Positions 1 to 7,512 of a stretch of 64,000 nucleotides of DNA are shown piece after piece. Position 1 is the stretch's first letter, and the number at the start of each line of letters is the position of its first letter. The position numbers and the translations under genes were made by a program. The notes beneath the pieces are model-generated. The model was not told where the DNA came from and made no database searches. It saw nothing but the letters and a program-made list of their open reading frames with translations. This stretch comes from Pseudomonas fluorescens (GTDB lineage: Bacteria > Pseudomonadota > Gammaproteobacteria > Pseudomonadales > Pseudomonadaceae), in the NCBI RefSeq assembly GCF_902497995.1, contig NZ_CABVII010000002.1, forward strand, positions 348,144 to 412,143, read 5' to 3'.

Positions 1-163
1 GACCGACCAGGCCCAGGTCGAGCACGTTGCCGGTCAGCTGATACAGGTTCCAGCCAATGGCCACGGTGAGCATCTGAAAGCCGCTGGCGGTAAATACCCG
101 AGCCAGCCAGAACGCGATGAAAGGGCGGTGATGGCGTAACAGCAAGGGGGCTTGGCTGGGCAT
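1..163 (-). CDS. MFS transporter, N-terminal fragment (cut by window edge)
   Basis: The visible 54 residues read from an ATG at 163 toward the window edge. They begin with a short polar stretch, then a hydrophobic segment (FIAFWLARVFTASGFQMLTVAIGWNLYQ, residues about 13-40), the usual first helix of MFS_3/EntS-like exporters. The gene is divergent from cioA. Substrate cannot be told. The rest of the gene lies outside the window. The MFS assignment rests on this first helix only. Confidence 0.65.
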   Translation of the reverse strand, partial: MPSQAPLLLRHHRPFIAFWLARVFTASGFQMLTVAIGWNLYQLTGNVLDLGLVG

Positions 164-535
164 CTGAAGGCAAATCTGAGCGGGGGAGGGGCGAGATTAT
201 CACCAACCTGTAACCAAAAGTTGCAGAGTTGGAAGTTTTAGTTAGCTAGACACCGATTCCGAATTTATCGCTGGTCCGGAATGTTCAGTGAGGCAACCTG
301 TCACGCGGCAAAAGACCACAGCGTCCATCGTCAAAAAGCGGACTACTCTTTCCACGTTGCTTGATCCAGATCAAGACCCTTGGTGGAAATGATCCGGCGG
401 CCAAATGGCCAGACTCCCTACGTTGTGATGTTTGCAAAAAAAGAACGAATTCAAATTCGCCACACTCCATATCCGTGGGGGCAGTGGGTGCAGGCCGAAG
501 GCCTTCAGCCGGTATCACCTGACAGAGGAAGACTT
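164..535. promoter_or_regulatory. cioA upstream region
   Basis: This 372-base non-coding stretch separates the MFS gene from cioA. It holds the ANR/FNR-type box at 361-374 and a possible ribosome binding site (AGAGGAAG) just before the cioA ATG at 536. An open frame runs in from 380 but has no ribosome binding site, and its first 52 residues do not resemble any bd oxidase, so I leave it out of cioA. No other clear element seen. Confidence 0.6.
361..374. promoter_or_regulatory. ANR/FNR box upstream of cioAB
   Basis: TTGATCCAGATCAA is an exact match to the ANR/FNR consensus TTGAT-N4-ATCAA. It lies about 160 bases before the cioA start. In P. aeruginosa Anr is known to repress cioAB at low oxygen, so a repressor site is the likely role; this is inferred from family knowledge. 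Confidence 0.75.
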
Positions 536-1969
536 ATGTTCGGTTTGGAGGCACTTGATCTCGCCCGAATTCAATTCGCGTTCACCATCTCGTTCCACAT
601 TCTGTTCCCGGCCATCACCATCGGCCTGGCGAGTTACCTGGCGGTGCTCGAAGGGCTGTGGCTGAAAACCAACAACAACACTTATCGCGATCTGTACCAC
701 TTCTGGTCGAAGATCTTTGCCGTCAACTTCGGCATGGGCGTGGTCTCCGGGCTGGTCATGGCCTACCAGTTCGGCACCAACTGGAGCCGCTTCTCCGACT
801 TCGCCGGTGCCGTGACCGGGCCGTTGCTGACGTACGAGGTGTTGACGGCGTTCTTCCTCGAAGCCGGTTTCCTGGGGGTCATGCTGTTCGGCTGGAACAA
901 GGTCGGGCGCAACCTGCACTTCTTCTCCACGGTCATGGTCGCCATTGGCACCTTGATCTCGACCTTCTGGATTCTTGCCTCCAATAGCTGGATGCAGACG
1001 CCGCAGGGTTACGAAATCGTCAATGGCCAGGTGATTCCGGTGGACTGGCTCGCGGTGATCTTCAACCCGTCGTTCCCCTACCGCCTGATGCACATGGCGA
1101 CGGCAGCATTCGTTGCGACCGCATTCTTCGTCGGCTCCTCGGCGGCCTGGCACCTGCTGCGCGGCAAGGACAATCCGGCGATCCGCACCATGCTCTCGAT
1201 GGCCATGTGGATGGCCCTGATCGTGGCACCCATCCAGGCAGTCATCGGTGACTTCCACGGCCTCAACACGCTCAAGCATCAGCCGGCGAAAATTGCCGCG
1301 ATCGAAGGTCACTGGGAAAACCATGGCGATGAGCCGACCCCGCTGATCCTGTTCGGCTGGCCGGACATGAAGGAAGAGCGGACCAAATTCGCCGTCGAAA
1401 TTCCGTACCTGGGCAGCCTGATCCTGACTCACTCACTGGATAAGCAAGTGCCGGCGCTCAAGGAATTCCCGCCTGAGGATCGGCCGAATTCGACCATCGT
1501 GTTCTGGTCGTTCCGGATCATGGTAGGTCTGGGCATGCTGATGATTTTCACCGGACTGTGGAGCCTGTGGCTGCGCAAAAGCGACAAGCTGTATACCTCG
1601 CGGGCGTTCCTGTACCTGGCGTTGTGGATGGGGCCGTCCGGCCTGATCGCGATCCTCGCCGGTTGGTTCACCACTGAAATCGGCCGTCAGCCGTGGGTGG
1701 TCTACGGCCTGATGCGCACGGCCGATGCCTCCTCCAACCACAGCTTCATGCAGATGAGCATCACCTTGGTCCTGTTCGTCGTGGTGTATTTCGCGCTGTT
1801 CGGTGCCGGTCTGGGCTACATGATGCGCCTGGTGCGCAAAGGGCCGAAGATCGACGAAGGCAAGGAAACCAATGAAGGTGGTCCAGGCCAGAAACGCACG
1901 CCGGCTCGTCCGCTTTCCGCTGCCGACGATGACGCCGATAGCAGCTCCAGCCTGACCAAGGAGATTTGA
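536..1969 (+). CDS. cioA: Cyanide-insensitive ubiquinol oxidase subunit I (bd-type)
   Basis: Subunit I of a bd-type quinol oxidase in the inner membrane, which oxidises ubiquinol and reduces oxygen to water without a copper centre. The 477-residue protein has the bd subunit I pattern: His21 in FAFTISFHILFPAITIG (expected haem ligand), several hydrophobic helices, and the conserved GRQPW motif in the second half. The length and short loop region fit the Cio branch rather than long Q-loop E. coli CydA. I chose the ATG at 536 because AGAGGAAG precedes it and the family starts there. It forms an operon with cioB, 3 bases downstream. A perfect ANR box lies upstream. Cio oxidases work under cyanide and at micro-oxic levels. 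Confidence 0.95.
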   Translation: MFGLEALDLARIQFAFTISFHILFPAITIGLASYLAVLEGLWLKTNNNTYRDLYHFWSKIFAVNFGMGVVSGLVMAYQFGTNWSRFSDFAGAVTGPLLTYEVLTAFFLEAGFLGVMLFGWNKVGRNLHFFSTVMVAIGTLISTFWILASNSWMQTPQGYEIVNGQVIPVDWLAVIFNPSFPYRLMHMATAAFVATAFFVGSSAAWHLLRGKDNPAIRTMLSMAMWMALIVAPIQAVIGDFHGLNTLKHQPAKIAAIEGHWENHGDEPTPLILFGWPDMKEERTKFAVEIPYLGSLILTHSLDKQVPALKEFPPEDRPNSTIVFWSFRIMVGLGMLMIFTGLWSLWLRKSDKLYTSRAFLYLALWMGPSGLIAILAGWFTTEIGRQPWVVYGLMRTADASSNHSFMQMSITLVLFVVVYFALFGAGLGYMMRLVRKGPKIDEGKETNEGGPGQKRTPARPLSAADDDADSSSSLTKEI

Positions 1970-1972
1970 GTC

Positions 1973-2980
1973 ATGGGTATTGATCTTCCGCTGATCTGGG
2001 CCGTGATCATCATCTTCGGCATCATGATGTACGTGGTCATGGACGGTTTCGATCTGGGCATCGGGATTCTCTTCCCGTTCATCAAGGGCAAGACCGACCG
2101 TGACGTCATGATGAACACCGTCGCGCCGGTCTGGGACGGCAACGAAACCTGGCTGGTACTCGGTGGCGCGGCGTTGTTTGGCGCGTTCCCGCTGGCCTAT
2201 TCGGTGGTGCTCTCGGCGTTGTACCTGCCGCTGATTTTCATGCTGATCGGGCTGATATTCCGCGGCGTGGCCTTCGAGTTCCGGTTCAAGGCCAAGGACG
2301 ACAAGCGCCACCTCTGGGACAAGGCGTTCATTGGCGGCTCGATTGCCGCCACGTTCTTCCAGGGGGTGGCCCTGGGTGCGTTCATCGATGGGTTCCCGGT
2401 AGTGAACCGCCAGTTCGCCGGCGGCTCGCTGGACTGGCTGACGCCGTTCACCCTGTTCTGTGGCGCGGCGCTGGTGGTGGCTTACGCGCTGCTCGGGTGC
2501 ACCTGGCTGATCATGAAAACCGAAGGCAAGTTGCAAGAACAGATGCATGACCTGGCGCGGCCATTGGCGTTTGTAGTGCTGGCAGTGATCGGTATCGTCA
2601 GCATCTGGACACCTTTGGCTCACGCCGATATCGCCGCTCGGTGGTTTACCCTGCCAAACCTGTTCTGGTTCCTGCCGGTGCCGATCCTGGTGCTGGTGAC
2701 CATGTACGGGCTGATTCGCGCCGTGGCCCGCAATGCGAACTACACGCCGTTCCTGCTGACACTGGTGCTGATTTTCCTCGGCTACAGCGGTCTGGGTATC
2801 AGCTTGTGGCCGAACATCGTGCCGCCGTCCATCTCGATCTGGGATGCCGCCGCGCCGCCGCAGAGCCAGGGTTTCATGCTGGTGGGGACGTTGTTCATCA
2901 TCCCGTTCATCCTGGGTTACACCTTCTGGAGCTACTACGTATTCCGCGGCAAGGTCACCCACGAAGATGGCTACCACTAG
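1973..2980 (+). CDS. cioB: Cyanide-insensitive ubiquinol oxidase subunit II
   Basis: Subunit II of the bd-type oxidase, 335 residues and almost wholly hydrophobic, with about eight to nine membrane segments. It begins with MGIDLPLIWAVIIIFGIMMY and carries the conserved MDGFDLGIG motif at about residues 22-30, and WDGNETWLVLGG near residue 50, both typical of CydB/CioB. It starts 3 bases after the cioA stop, so the two are co-translated. A small DUF2474 gene follows after 57 bases, with a short inverted repeat (2994-3000 with 3010-3016) in between. Confidence 0.95.
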   Translation: MGIDLPLIWAVIIIFGIMMYVVMDGFDLGIGILFPFIKGKTDRDVMMNTVAPVWDGNETWLVLGGAALFGAFPLAYSVVLSALYLPLIFMLIGLIFRGVAFEFRFKAKDDKRHLWDKAFIGGSIAATFFQGVALGAFIDGFPVVNRQFAGGSLDWLTPFTLFCGAALVVAYALLGCTWLIMKTEGKLQEQMHDLARPLAFVVLAVIGIVSIWTPLAHADIAARWFTLPNLFWFLPVPILVLVTMYGLIRAVARNANYTPFLLTLVLIFLGYSGLGISLWPNIVPPSISIWDAAAPPQSQGFMLVGTLFIIPFILGYTFWSYYVFRGKVTHEDGYH

Positions 2981-2993
2981 AGAACACGATAAT

Positions 2994-3016
2994 GGCGCAG
3001 ACCTGATACCTGCGCC
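2994..3016 (+). other. Short intercistronic hairpin after cioB
   Basis: GGCGCAG (2994-3000) and CTGCGCC (3010-3016) form a 7-bp stem with a 9-base loop between cioB and the small DUF2474 gene. There is no T-run, so it is not a classic terminator. It could tune expression of the small gene or mark an mRNA processing site. Confidence 0.35.
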
Positions 3017-3037
3017 GTTTCAGAGGAGATCGCGTTG

Positions 3038-3205
3038 ATGGCTGGCAAACATTCCTTGCAGGAAATCGAAGCAGCAGAGAAAAAGCCACTGTGGCAACGG
3101 CTGGGCTGGCTGGCAATGATCTGGACCGGCAGCGTGGTGGCGCTGTTCATCGTCGCAAGCCTGATGCGCCTGTTCATGAACGCCGCGGGCTTGTCGACTC
3201 ACTGA
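3038..3205 (+). CDS. Small single-span membrane protein, DUF2474 family
   Basis: A 55-residue protein: polar N-terminus (MAGKHSLQEIEAAEKKPLWQ), one hydrophobic helix at about residues 21-47, short C-terminus. Small DUF2474 proteins commonly follow bd/Cio oxidase genes in proteobacteria, by analogy with E. coli CydX, which binds and stabilises its bd oxidase. GAGGAG sits 9 bases before the ATG, and a strong terminator follows, so it is the last gene of the cio operon. The gene is easily missed because of its size. A stabilising role in the oxidase is inferred from position and shape, not shown. Confidence 0.8.
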   Translation: MAGKHSLQEIEAAEKKPLWQRLGWLAMIWTGSVVALFIVASLMRLFMNAAGLSTH

Positions 3206-3247
3206 TTTCGCAACATCCCATCCCGTTGCCTTGCGGCACGGATTTAC

Positions 3248-3276
3248 AACCCTCCTCTTAGCGGAGGGTTTTTTTT
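3248..3276 (+). terminator. Rho-independent terminator of the cio operon
   Basis: AACCCTCC (3248-3255) pairs with GGAGGGTT (3263-3270), followed by a run of T to 3276. It lies 43 bases after the DUF2474 stop. Confidence 0.9.
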
Positions 3277-3280
3277 GAGA

Positions 3281-4405
3281 TTACTTTCGGGCTTTGAGGA
3301 TCACGAACTTGGGCGTGGCTGCTACTTGTTCGACGCCGCGAAACAGGCGCGCGAGCTTGCTGTGATAACCCAGGTGACGGTTGCCGACGATGTACAACGC
3401 ACCGCCCACCACCAAGGCTTCACGTGCCTGCTGGAACATCCGCCAGGCCAGGAAGTCGCCGACCACTTGTTGCTGATGAAACGGTGGGTTGCACAGCACC
3501 ACGTCCAGAGACTGGGGTTCCTGCCCGGCCAAACCATCGCCGGCACGCACAATGACGTGCCGATCACCCAGCGCCTTGTGCCAGTTTTCGGCCGCCGATT
3601 GCACCGCCATGAACGACTCGTCCACCAGCGTATAAAGGGCTTCAGGGTTTTGCAGAGCGCTGGCGATGGCCAGAACACCATTACCGCAACCGAGGTCGGC
3701 AACACGCGCCGCACCGAGGTTCCCGGGCAAGTGCGGCAGAAATGCCCGGGTGCCGATATCCAACCCTTCGCGGCAGAATACGTTGGCATGGTTGAGCAGT
3801 TCGATCGCAGGCTCCTCGAGTCGATAGCGAGTCGGGTAGGGAGAGATAGCGGGAGCTTTGGCTTCAGCGCCAGCGATCAACAGCCGGGCTTTCTTCACCG
3901 CCAGCGAGGCGTGCACCGGCCCGATGTAACGCTCCAGCAGATCGCCCGCAGCGCGGGGCAGATGCTTGATCATGGCGCCGGCAATCACTTGGGCGCCCGG
4001 TGCCAACTGACCTTGCAGACGAATCAGTTGCTCCTCCAGCAAGGCCAGGGTTTTCGGCACCCGGACCAATACCCGGTCAAACGGACCCGTGAGCGCTTCG
4101 CTGGCAGGTACGCTCGGCACCGCATCAAATGCCTGGCCGTTACGGATCAGGTTCTTTTCCAGTCCTTGAAAGGCCAGGAACGAATCGCCGCTGCTGATCA
4201 CCCGGACCTTGCCCAGCAGGCTGGCGGCCAATGCGCCGAAGCTGTCGTTCAACACCAGCACTCGAGAGTCCGCGCTCGGTTGCTGTTCGGCCAGATAATT
4301 GAGCAGGTATTCATCCGCGGCATCAAACGCCTGCAGCGGTTCGTTCTGCTGTTCGGGCTGGCGGATCAGGTCAAGTCGGGCGAAAGATGTTTCGAGCAAG
4401 GGCAT
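3281..4405 (-). CDS. rlmG: 23S rRNA (guanine-1835-N2)-methyltransferase
   Basis: Predicted RlmG, which puts an N2-methyl group on G1835 of 23S rRNA using S-adenosylmethionine. The protein has 374 residues: an N-terminal degenerate methyltransferase-like half and a C-terminal catalytic half with DLGCGNG (237-243, SAM binding) and NPPFH (306-310, the NPPF motif of N-methyltransferases acting on exocyclic amino groups). I start at the ATG at 4405 (MPLLETSFARLDLIRQ), which matches the family N-terminus; the frame is open further upstream, but that part has no family resemblance. RsmC is the nearest alternative, but the N-terminal sequence fits RlmG better. It converges with the cio operon at the terminator. 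Confidence 0.9.
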   Translation of the reverse strand: MPLLETSFARLDLIRQPEQQNEPLQAFDAADEYLLNYLAEQQPSADSRVLVLNDSFGALAASLLGKVRVISSGDSFLAFQGLEKNLIRNGQAFDAVPSVPASEALTGPFDRVLVRVPKTLALLEEQLIRLQGQLAPGAQVIAGAMIKHLPRAAGDLLERYIGPVHASLAVKKARLLIAGAEAKAPAISPYPTRYRLEEPAIELLNHANVFCREGLDIGTRAFLPHLPGNLGAARVADLGCGNGVLAIASALQNPEALYTLVDESFMAVQSAAENWHKALGDRHVIVRAGDGLAGQEPQSLDVVLCNPPFHQQQVVGDFLAWRMFQQAREALVVGGALYIVGNRHLGYHSKLARLFRGVEQVAATPKFVILKARK

Positions 4406-4584
4406 GGCGCGGGGACTCTGGGAAATCAACAGGGGCAATCTACAGGTCTCCCGCGACCCGGGGGCTTTTGTAGCGCGCGAGACCATCCGAGCGTACTGCG
4501 TCGTGGACGCTTCACACGTCATCACTCAGGAAGGACCGCAAATGGTACGTTTTTTTCTTTTGGATTACTCGCAGGTTTTATCGA

Positions 4585-5316
4585 TCAACGTAACGCATTG
4601 CTGCTGAGATAGCCTTCCTTGGCTGCGGTGATGACTGCCGCAATCTTGTTGTTGACGCCGAGTTTCACAATCGCGCTCTGCACATGAAAATTGATGGTGC
4701 GGGGGCTGAGGTTGAGAATTCTGGCGCTCTCATACGCAGTCTTTCCATCGGCTGCCAGTTTCAATACGTCGATTTCCCTGGCGGATAAATGTGAAGCGGG
4801 CGGTGTCTCGGCTTTTTTGGGCAAGGTCTGCACGATCAAGGCATGCAGATGGCGGCCCATGAAGACTGAAAAGCCAAGGTTTTCATACAGCTCGAACGCA
4901 GTGATAGGACAGTGGCTTCTAGCCAGACTCAGAATGCTGCAAAACCCGCTGTCTTCGTCATGAATGGCTTGTGACCATCCGTGCTGCAGGCCTTGGGTTT
5001 CTAACGCTTCCCACAGGGTTGGAACTTGAGCGAAGAGCTCTTCAGTCCAAAGAATAGGCAACATGGAATGATTGCAATGAGCTACTACTGGATCTTTCAC
5101 GTTCATTTCTTTTTGTTCATATTCCTTGTTCCAGGCAGCCGGGTAGTTGTTGAGCTTGATCGTGCTACATTCGTCGACTTTCGTCTGATAAGTTGTTGAA
5201 AATGCGAAAAATTTGAATCCTATATTTTTCGCGAAGCCAAGTGCGATGCGGTAAGCGGTATCAATTTCCGTTGTGCAAGACAGTTGGTTCAACTGTGACT
5301 CCATCCACCGTTCCAT
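4585..5316 (-). CDS. LuxR-type regulator with autoinducer-binding domain (solo)
   Basis: A 243-residue regulator: an N-terminal autoinducer-binding domain (about 15-165) and a C-terminal LuxR HTH (about 175-240, with LSAREIDVLKLAADGKTAYE and LSPRTINFHV). The residues that contact acyl-homoserine lactones in TraR/LuxR are kept: Trp62, Tyr66, Asp75-Pro76, Trp90 and Gly113. That argues for AHL-like ligands rather than the plant-signal OryR/PsoR branch, which changes the Trp and Tyr positions. No luxI-type synthase is in the window, so it looks like a solo. GGAG precedes the ATG at 5316. Two inverted repeats lie upstream (5356-5368 and 5382-5397). AT content is higher than in its neighbours. Confidence 0.88.
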   Translation of the reverse strand: MERWMESQLNQLSCTTEIDTAYRIALGFAKNIGFKFFAFSTTYQTKVDECSTIKLNNYPAAWNKEYEQKEMNVKDPVVAHCNHSMLPILWTEELFAQVPTLWEALETQGLQHGWSQAIHDEDSGFCSILSLARSHCPITAFELYENLGFSVFMGRHLHALIVQTLPKKAETPPASHLSAREIDVLKLAADGKTAYESARILNLSPRTINFHVQSAIVKLGVNNKIAAVITAAKEGYLSSNALR

Positions 5317-5355
5317 CCTGTTTCTCCATTGCTCTTCTTGTTTGGCGCCAAATTG

Positions 5356-5397
5356 GATCCGAGATCCGACACGACCCGAGTGTAGGACGAATCCTAC
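5356..5397. promoter_or_regulatory. Inverted repeats upstream of the LuxR solo gene
   Basis: Two palindromes lie close together in the LuxR-fpr divergent region: GGATC-CGA-GATCC (5356-5368) and GTAGGA-CGAA-TCCTAC (5382-5397, perfect 6-bp arms). The second has the size and symmetry of sites bound by LuxR/NarL-type HTH dimers. Operator function is inferred. Confidence 0.4.
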
Positions 5398-5639
5398 TTT
5401 TGGGTGAGAATTTTTTGCTTGGTCGGCGAATTAAAAACTAAATATTCAGTTCTAATCAAAACGGGAGTTTGAATGTCGGGTTTAATATGAATTGCCTGTT
5501 ATTGCGTCAATGCAGGTAGTTGAGAAAAAAATGTGAAATTATGTAATCGGTTATCCTTGATAAAGGCACTACAAATCGTCGGTGTTTAATTCCCTTGCTT
5601 TGCGGGACACTGGACGCTATCAGTTGTATGGAGCGACCC

Positions 5640-6416
5640 ATGACCGCCAGTGTAGAAAAATTCACGCGCCAGACCTTGCTCGACGTTCAGCCATTGACCC
5701 CGAACCTGTTTACCCTGCGCACCACCAGGGACCCGGGGTTTCGCTTTCGAGCAGGGCAATTCGCCCGGTTAGGCGTGACCAAGGCTGACGGCAGCACGGT
5801 ATGGCGCGCTTACTCCATGGTGTCGTCACCCTATGACGAATTCCTCGAGTTCTTCTCAATCGTGGTACCGGGGGGTGAATTCACCAGTGAGCTGAGCCGG
5901 CTGGAAGTCGGCGATACGCTGCTGGTCGACCGTCAGGCCTTTGGCTACCTGACACTGGATCGTTTCATCGACGGGCGAGACCTCTGGTTGTTGTCCACAG
6001 GCACCGGCCTGGCCCCCTTCCTGTCCATTCTGCAGGACTTCGAGGTCTGGGAAAAATTCGAGCGGATCATCCTGGTCTACAGCGTGCGCGAAGCCCGGGA
6101 ACTGGCTTATCAGGCGCTGATTGCGGGTCTGGCGCAGCGTGACTATTTAGCGGAGCACGCACACAAGTTGCAGTTCATCACCACTGTCACTCGTGAACGG
6201 CAGCCTGGCGCCTTGAGTGGCCGGATCACCACGCTGATTGAAAAAGGTGAGCTGGAGCAAGCGGCCGGCGTGGCACTGACGGCCGAGCATTCGCGGGTCA
6301 TGCTCTGCGGCAACCCGCAGATGATCGATGACACGCGAAAATTGCTCAAGCATCGTCACATGCACTTGAGTCTCAGCCGGCGGCCCGGACACGTTGCGGT
6401 GGAAAACTACTGGTAA
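5640..6416 (+). CDS. fpr: Ferredoxin/flavodoxin-NADP+ reductase
   Basis: FAD-dependent reductase that passes electrons between NADPH and ferredoxin or flavodoxin in the cytoplasm; in pseudomonads it supplies iron-sulphur and oxidative-stress needs. The 258-residue protein has RAYSM (56-60, FAD binding), GTGLAPF (121-127, NADP phosphate region) and an aromatic C-terminal end (VENYW) that stacks on the flavin. I chose the ATG at 5640 (MTASVEKFTRQTL, GGAGCG upstream); an ATG at 5628 (MERPMTAS) is also possible. It is divergent from the LuxR solo gene and converges with mscL at a shared terminator. Confidence 0.92.
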   Translation: MTASVEKFTRQTLLDVQPLTPNLFTLRTTRDPGFRFRAGQFARLGVTKADGSTVWRAYSMVSSPYDEFLEFFSIVVPGGEFTSELSRLEVGDTLLVDRQAFGYLTLDRFIDGRDLWLLSTGTGLAPFLSILQDFEVWEKFERIILVYSVREARELAYQALIAGLAQRDYLAEHAHKLQFITTVTRERQPGALSGRITTLIEKGELEQAAGVALTAEHSRVMLCGNPQMIDDTRKLLKHRHMHLSLSRRPGHVAVENYW

Positions 6417-6422
6417 GAAAGC

Positions 6423-6445
6423 GGCGCCCGAAGGCGCCATTTTTG
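6423..6445. terminator. Bidirectional terminator between fpr and mscL
   Basis: GGCGCC (6423-6428), CGAA loop, GGCGCC (6433-6438), then ATTTTTG on the plus strand. It sits between the two convergent stop codons (6416 and 6456) and can serve both genes, with a poorer T-run on the mscL side. Confidence 0.75.
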
Positions 6446-6455
6446 CACGCACGCA

Positions 6456-6872
6456 TTATGAAGGCCGATTGTTCTGCGCCTTCAGCAGGTCGCGGATCTC
6501 GCCCAGCAGCTCTTCTTCCTTGGTGGGAACCGGCGGCAGGGTTGGCGCAACGGCTTCTTCGCGCTTCATGCGGTTGATGGCTTTGACGGCCATGAAGATC
6601 GCGAAGGCGACGATGATGAAGTCGATCATGCTCTGGATGAATTTACCATACGCCAGCACCACCGCCGGGATGTCCCCGTTGGCGGCCTTGAGCGTGATGG
6701 CCAGGTCACTGAAGTCCACCCCACCGATCAACAGGCCGATGGGCGGCATGATCACATCGCCGACGAACGATGAAACGATCTTGCCGAAGGCGGCACCGAT
6801 GATGATGCCGACAGCCATGTCGACCACGTTGCCTTTGACCGCGAAGGCCTTGAACTCACTGATCATGCCCAT
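6456..6872 (-). CDS. mscL: Large-conductance mechanosensitive channel
   Basis: MscL is a pentameric inner-membrane channel that opens at near-lytic membrane tension and releases solutes during osmotic downshock. The 138-residue protein has the family features: [20 protein letters not shown] at the N-terminus, TM1 with [12 protein letters not shown] lining the pore, a periplasmic loop, TM2 at about 75-100 ([20 protein letters not shown]) and a charged C-terminal helix ([16 protein letters not shown]). Length is normal for the family. It converges with fpr, and a 640-base gap separates it from radA. Confidence 0.96.
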   Translation of the reverse strand: MGMISEFKAFAVKGNVVDMAVGIIIGAAFGKIVSSFVGDVIMPPIGLLIGGVDFSDLAITLKAANGDIPAVVLAYGKFIQSMIDFIIVAFAIFMAVKAINRMKREEAVAPTLPPVPTKEEELLGEIRDLLKAQNNRPS

Positions 6873-7512
6873 GGGTTATTTCCTTGTTGCAGATGAGGTT
6901 GGTGCAAAGCAGTGTAGTCAGCAAAACACCTATTGCTCGAAATACCTGCTTACAGTGCTCGCTTGCCATCGGCCGGAATATCGGTAAATAGTTTACAAAG
7001 TGCCATCATCTCAAGCGAGCAGAGTGCGCTGGCGGGTGATTGAGATGGTTTTCGCTCCCCTTCGGTCATTTTCCGTCGCTCAATGGCTTCTACTGATCGT
7101 AGTGGAGCGATTGATATAACCCGATAAGCCGGCGGCACCTGATTACGTCAGGGTAAGTGCAATTGATGTTTCACTGAATAGTTTGCAGGGTCTGGATAAG
7201 GGCTCTCTCGAAATGTTCAGGGGTCGAGGTCAAGGTTGTTGTCATTTGCAGAGTAACGTTTTTGAATTCGACTTGTAGTGGCGAGGTTGTACGTTCAGAA
7301 ATCAAGGTGTAAGGGTTTGTATAAGTTTGATTGATGTTTTATGGCCTGTTGTTTGTATAAGCGTAAGCGCACGCTGTATAAGTTTTGCTGAGTAGTATTA
7401 AGGTGCCTGTATCCTGGATGCCTGCAACTTGCTGTAGCCGATCCGTTGGGCAACTGCGTCGCGCTGATCCAGTCCAGCTGAGCTATCATCGCGGTTTTTG
7501 CCGGGAGTTCAG
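6873..7512. other. Intergenic region mscL-radA
   Basis: A 640-base stretch, less GC-rich than its surroundings in the second half. It holds promoters for mscL (minus) and radA (plus), three copies of TGTATAAG (7318-7325, 7354-7361, 7375-7382), and an unconvincing 62-codon frame on the minus strand (6950-7138) with no ribosome binding site or family signal. In P. aeruginosa other genes, including katB, lie between mscL and radA, so this gap may mark lost genes. No RNA gene recognised. Confidence 0.5.

Noticed and set aside
1433..2977. 514-residue open frame antisense to cioA/cioB
   Set aside because: Shadow frame; no family signal and it lies wholly within two well-supported genes.
6950..7138. 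62-codon minus-strand frame in the mscL-radA gap
   Set aside because: No ribosome binding site, no recognisable domain, and overall gap composition looks non-coding. Could be revisited if conserved in relatives.
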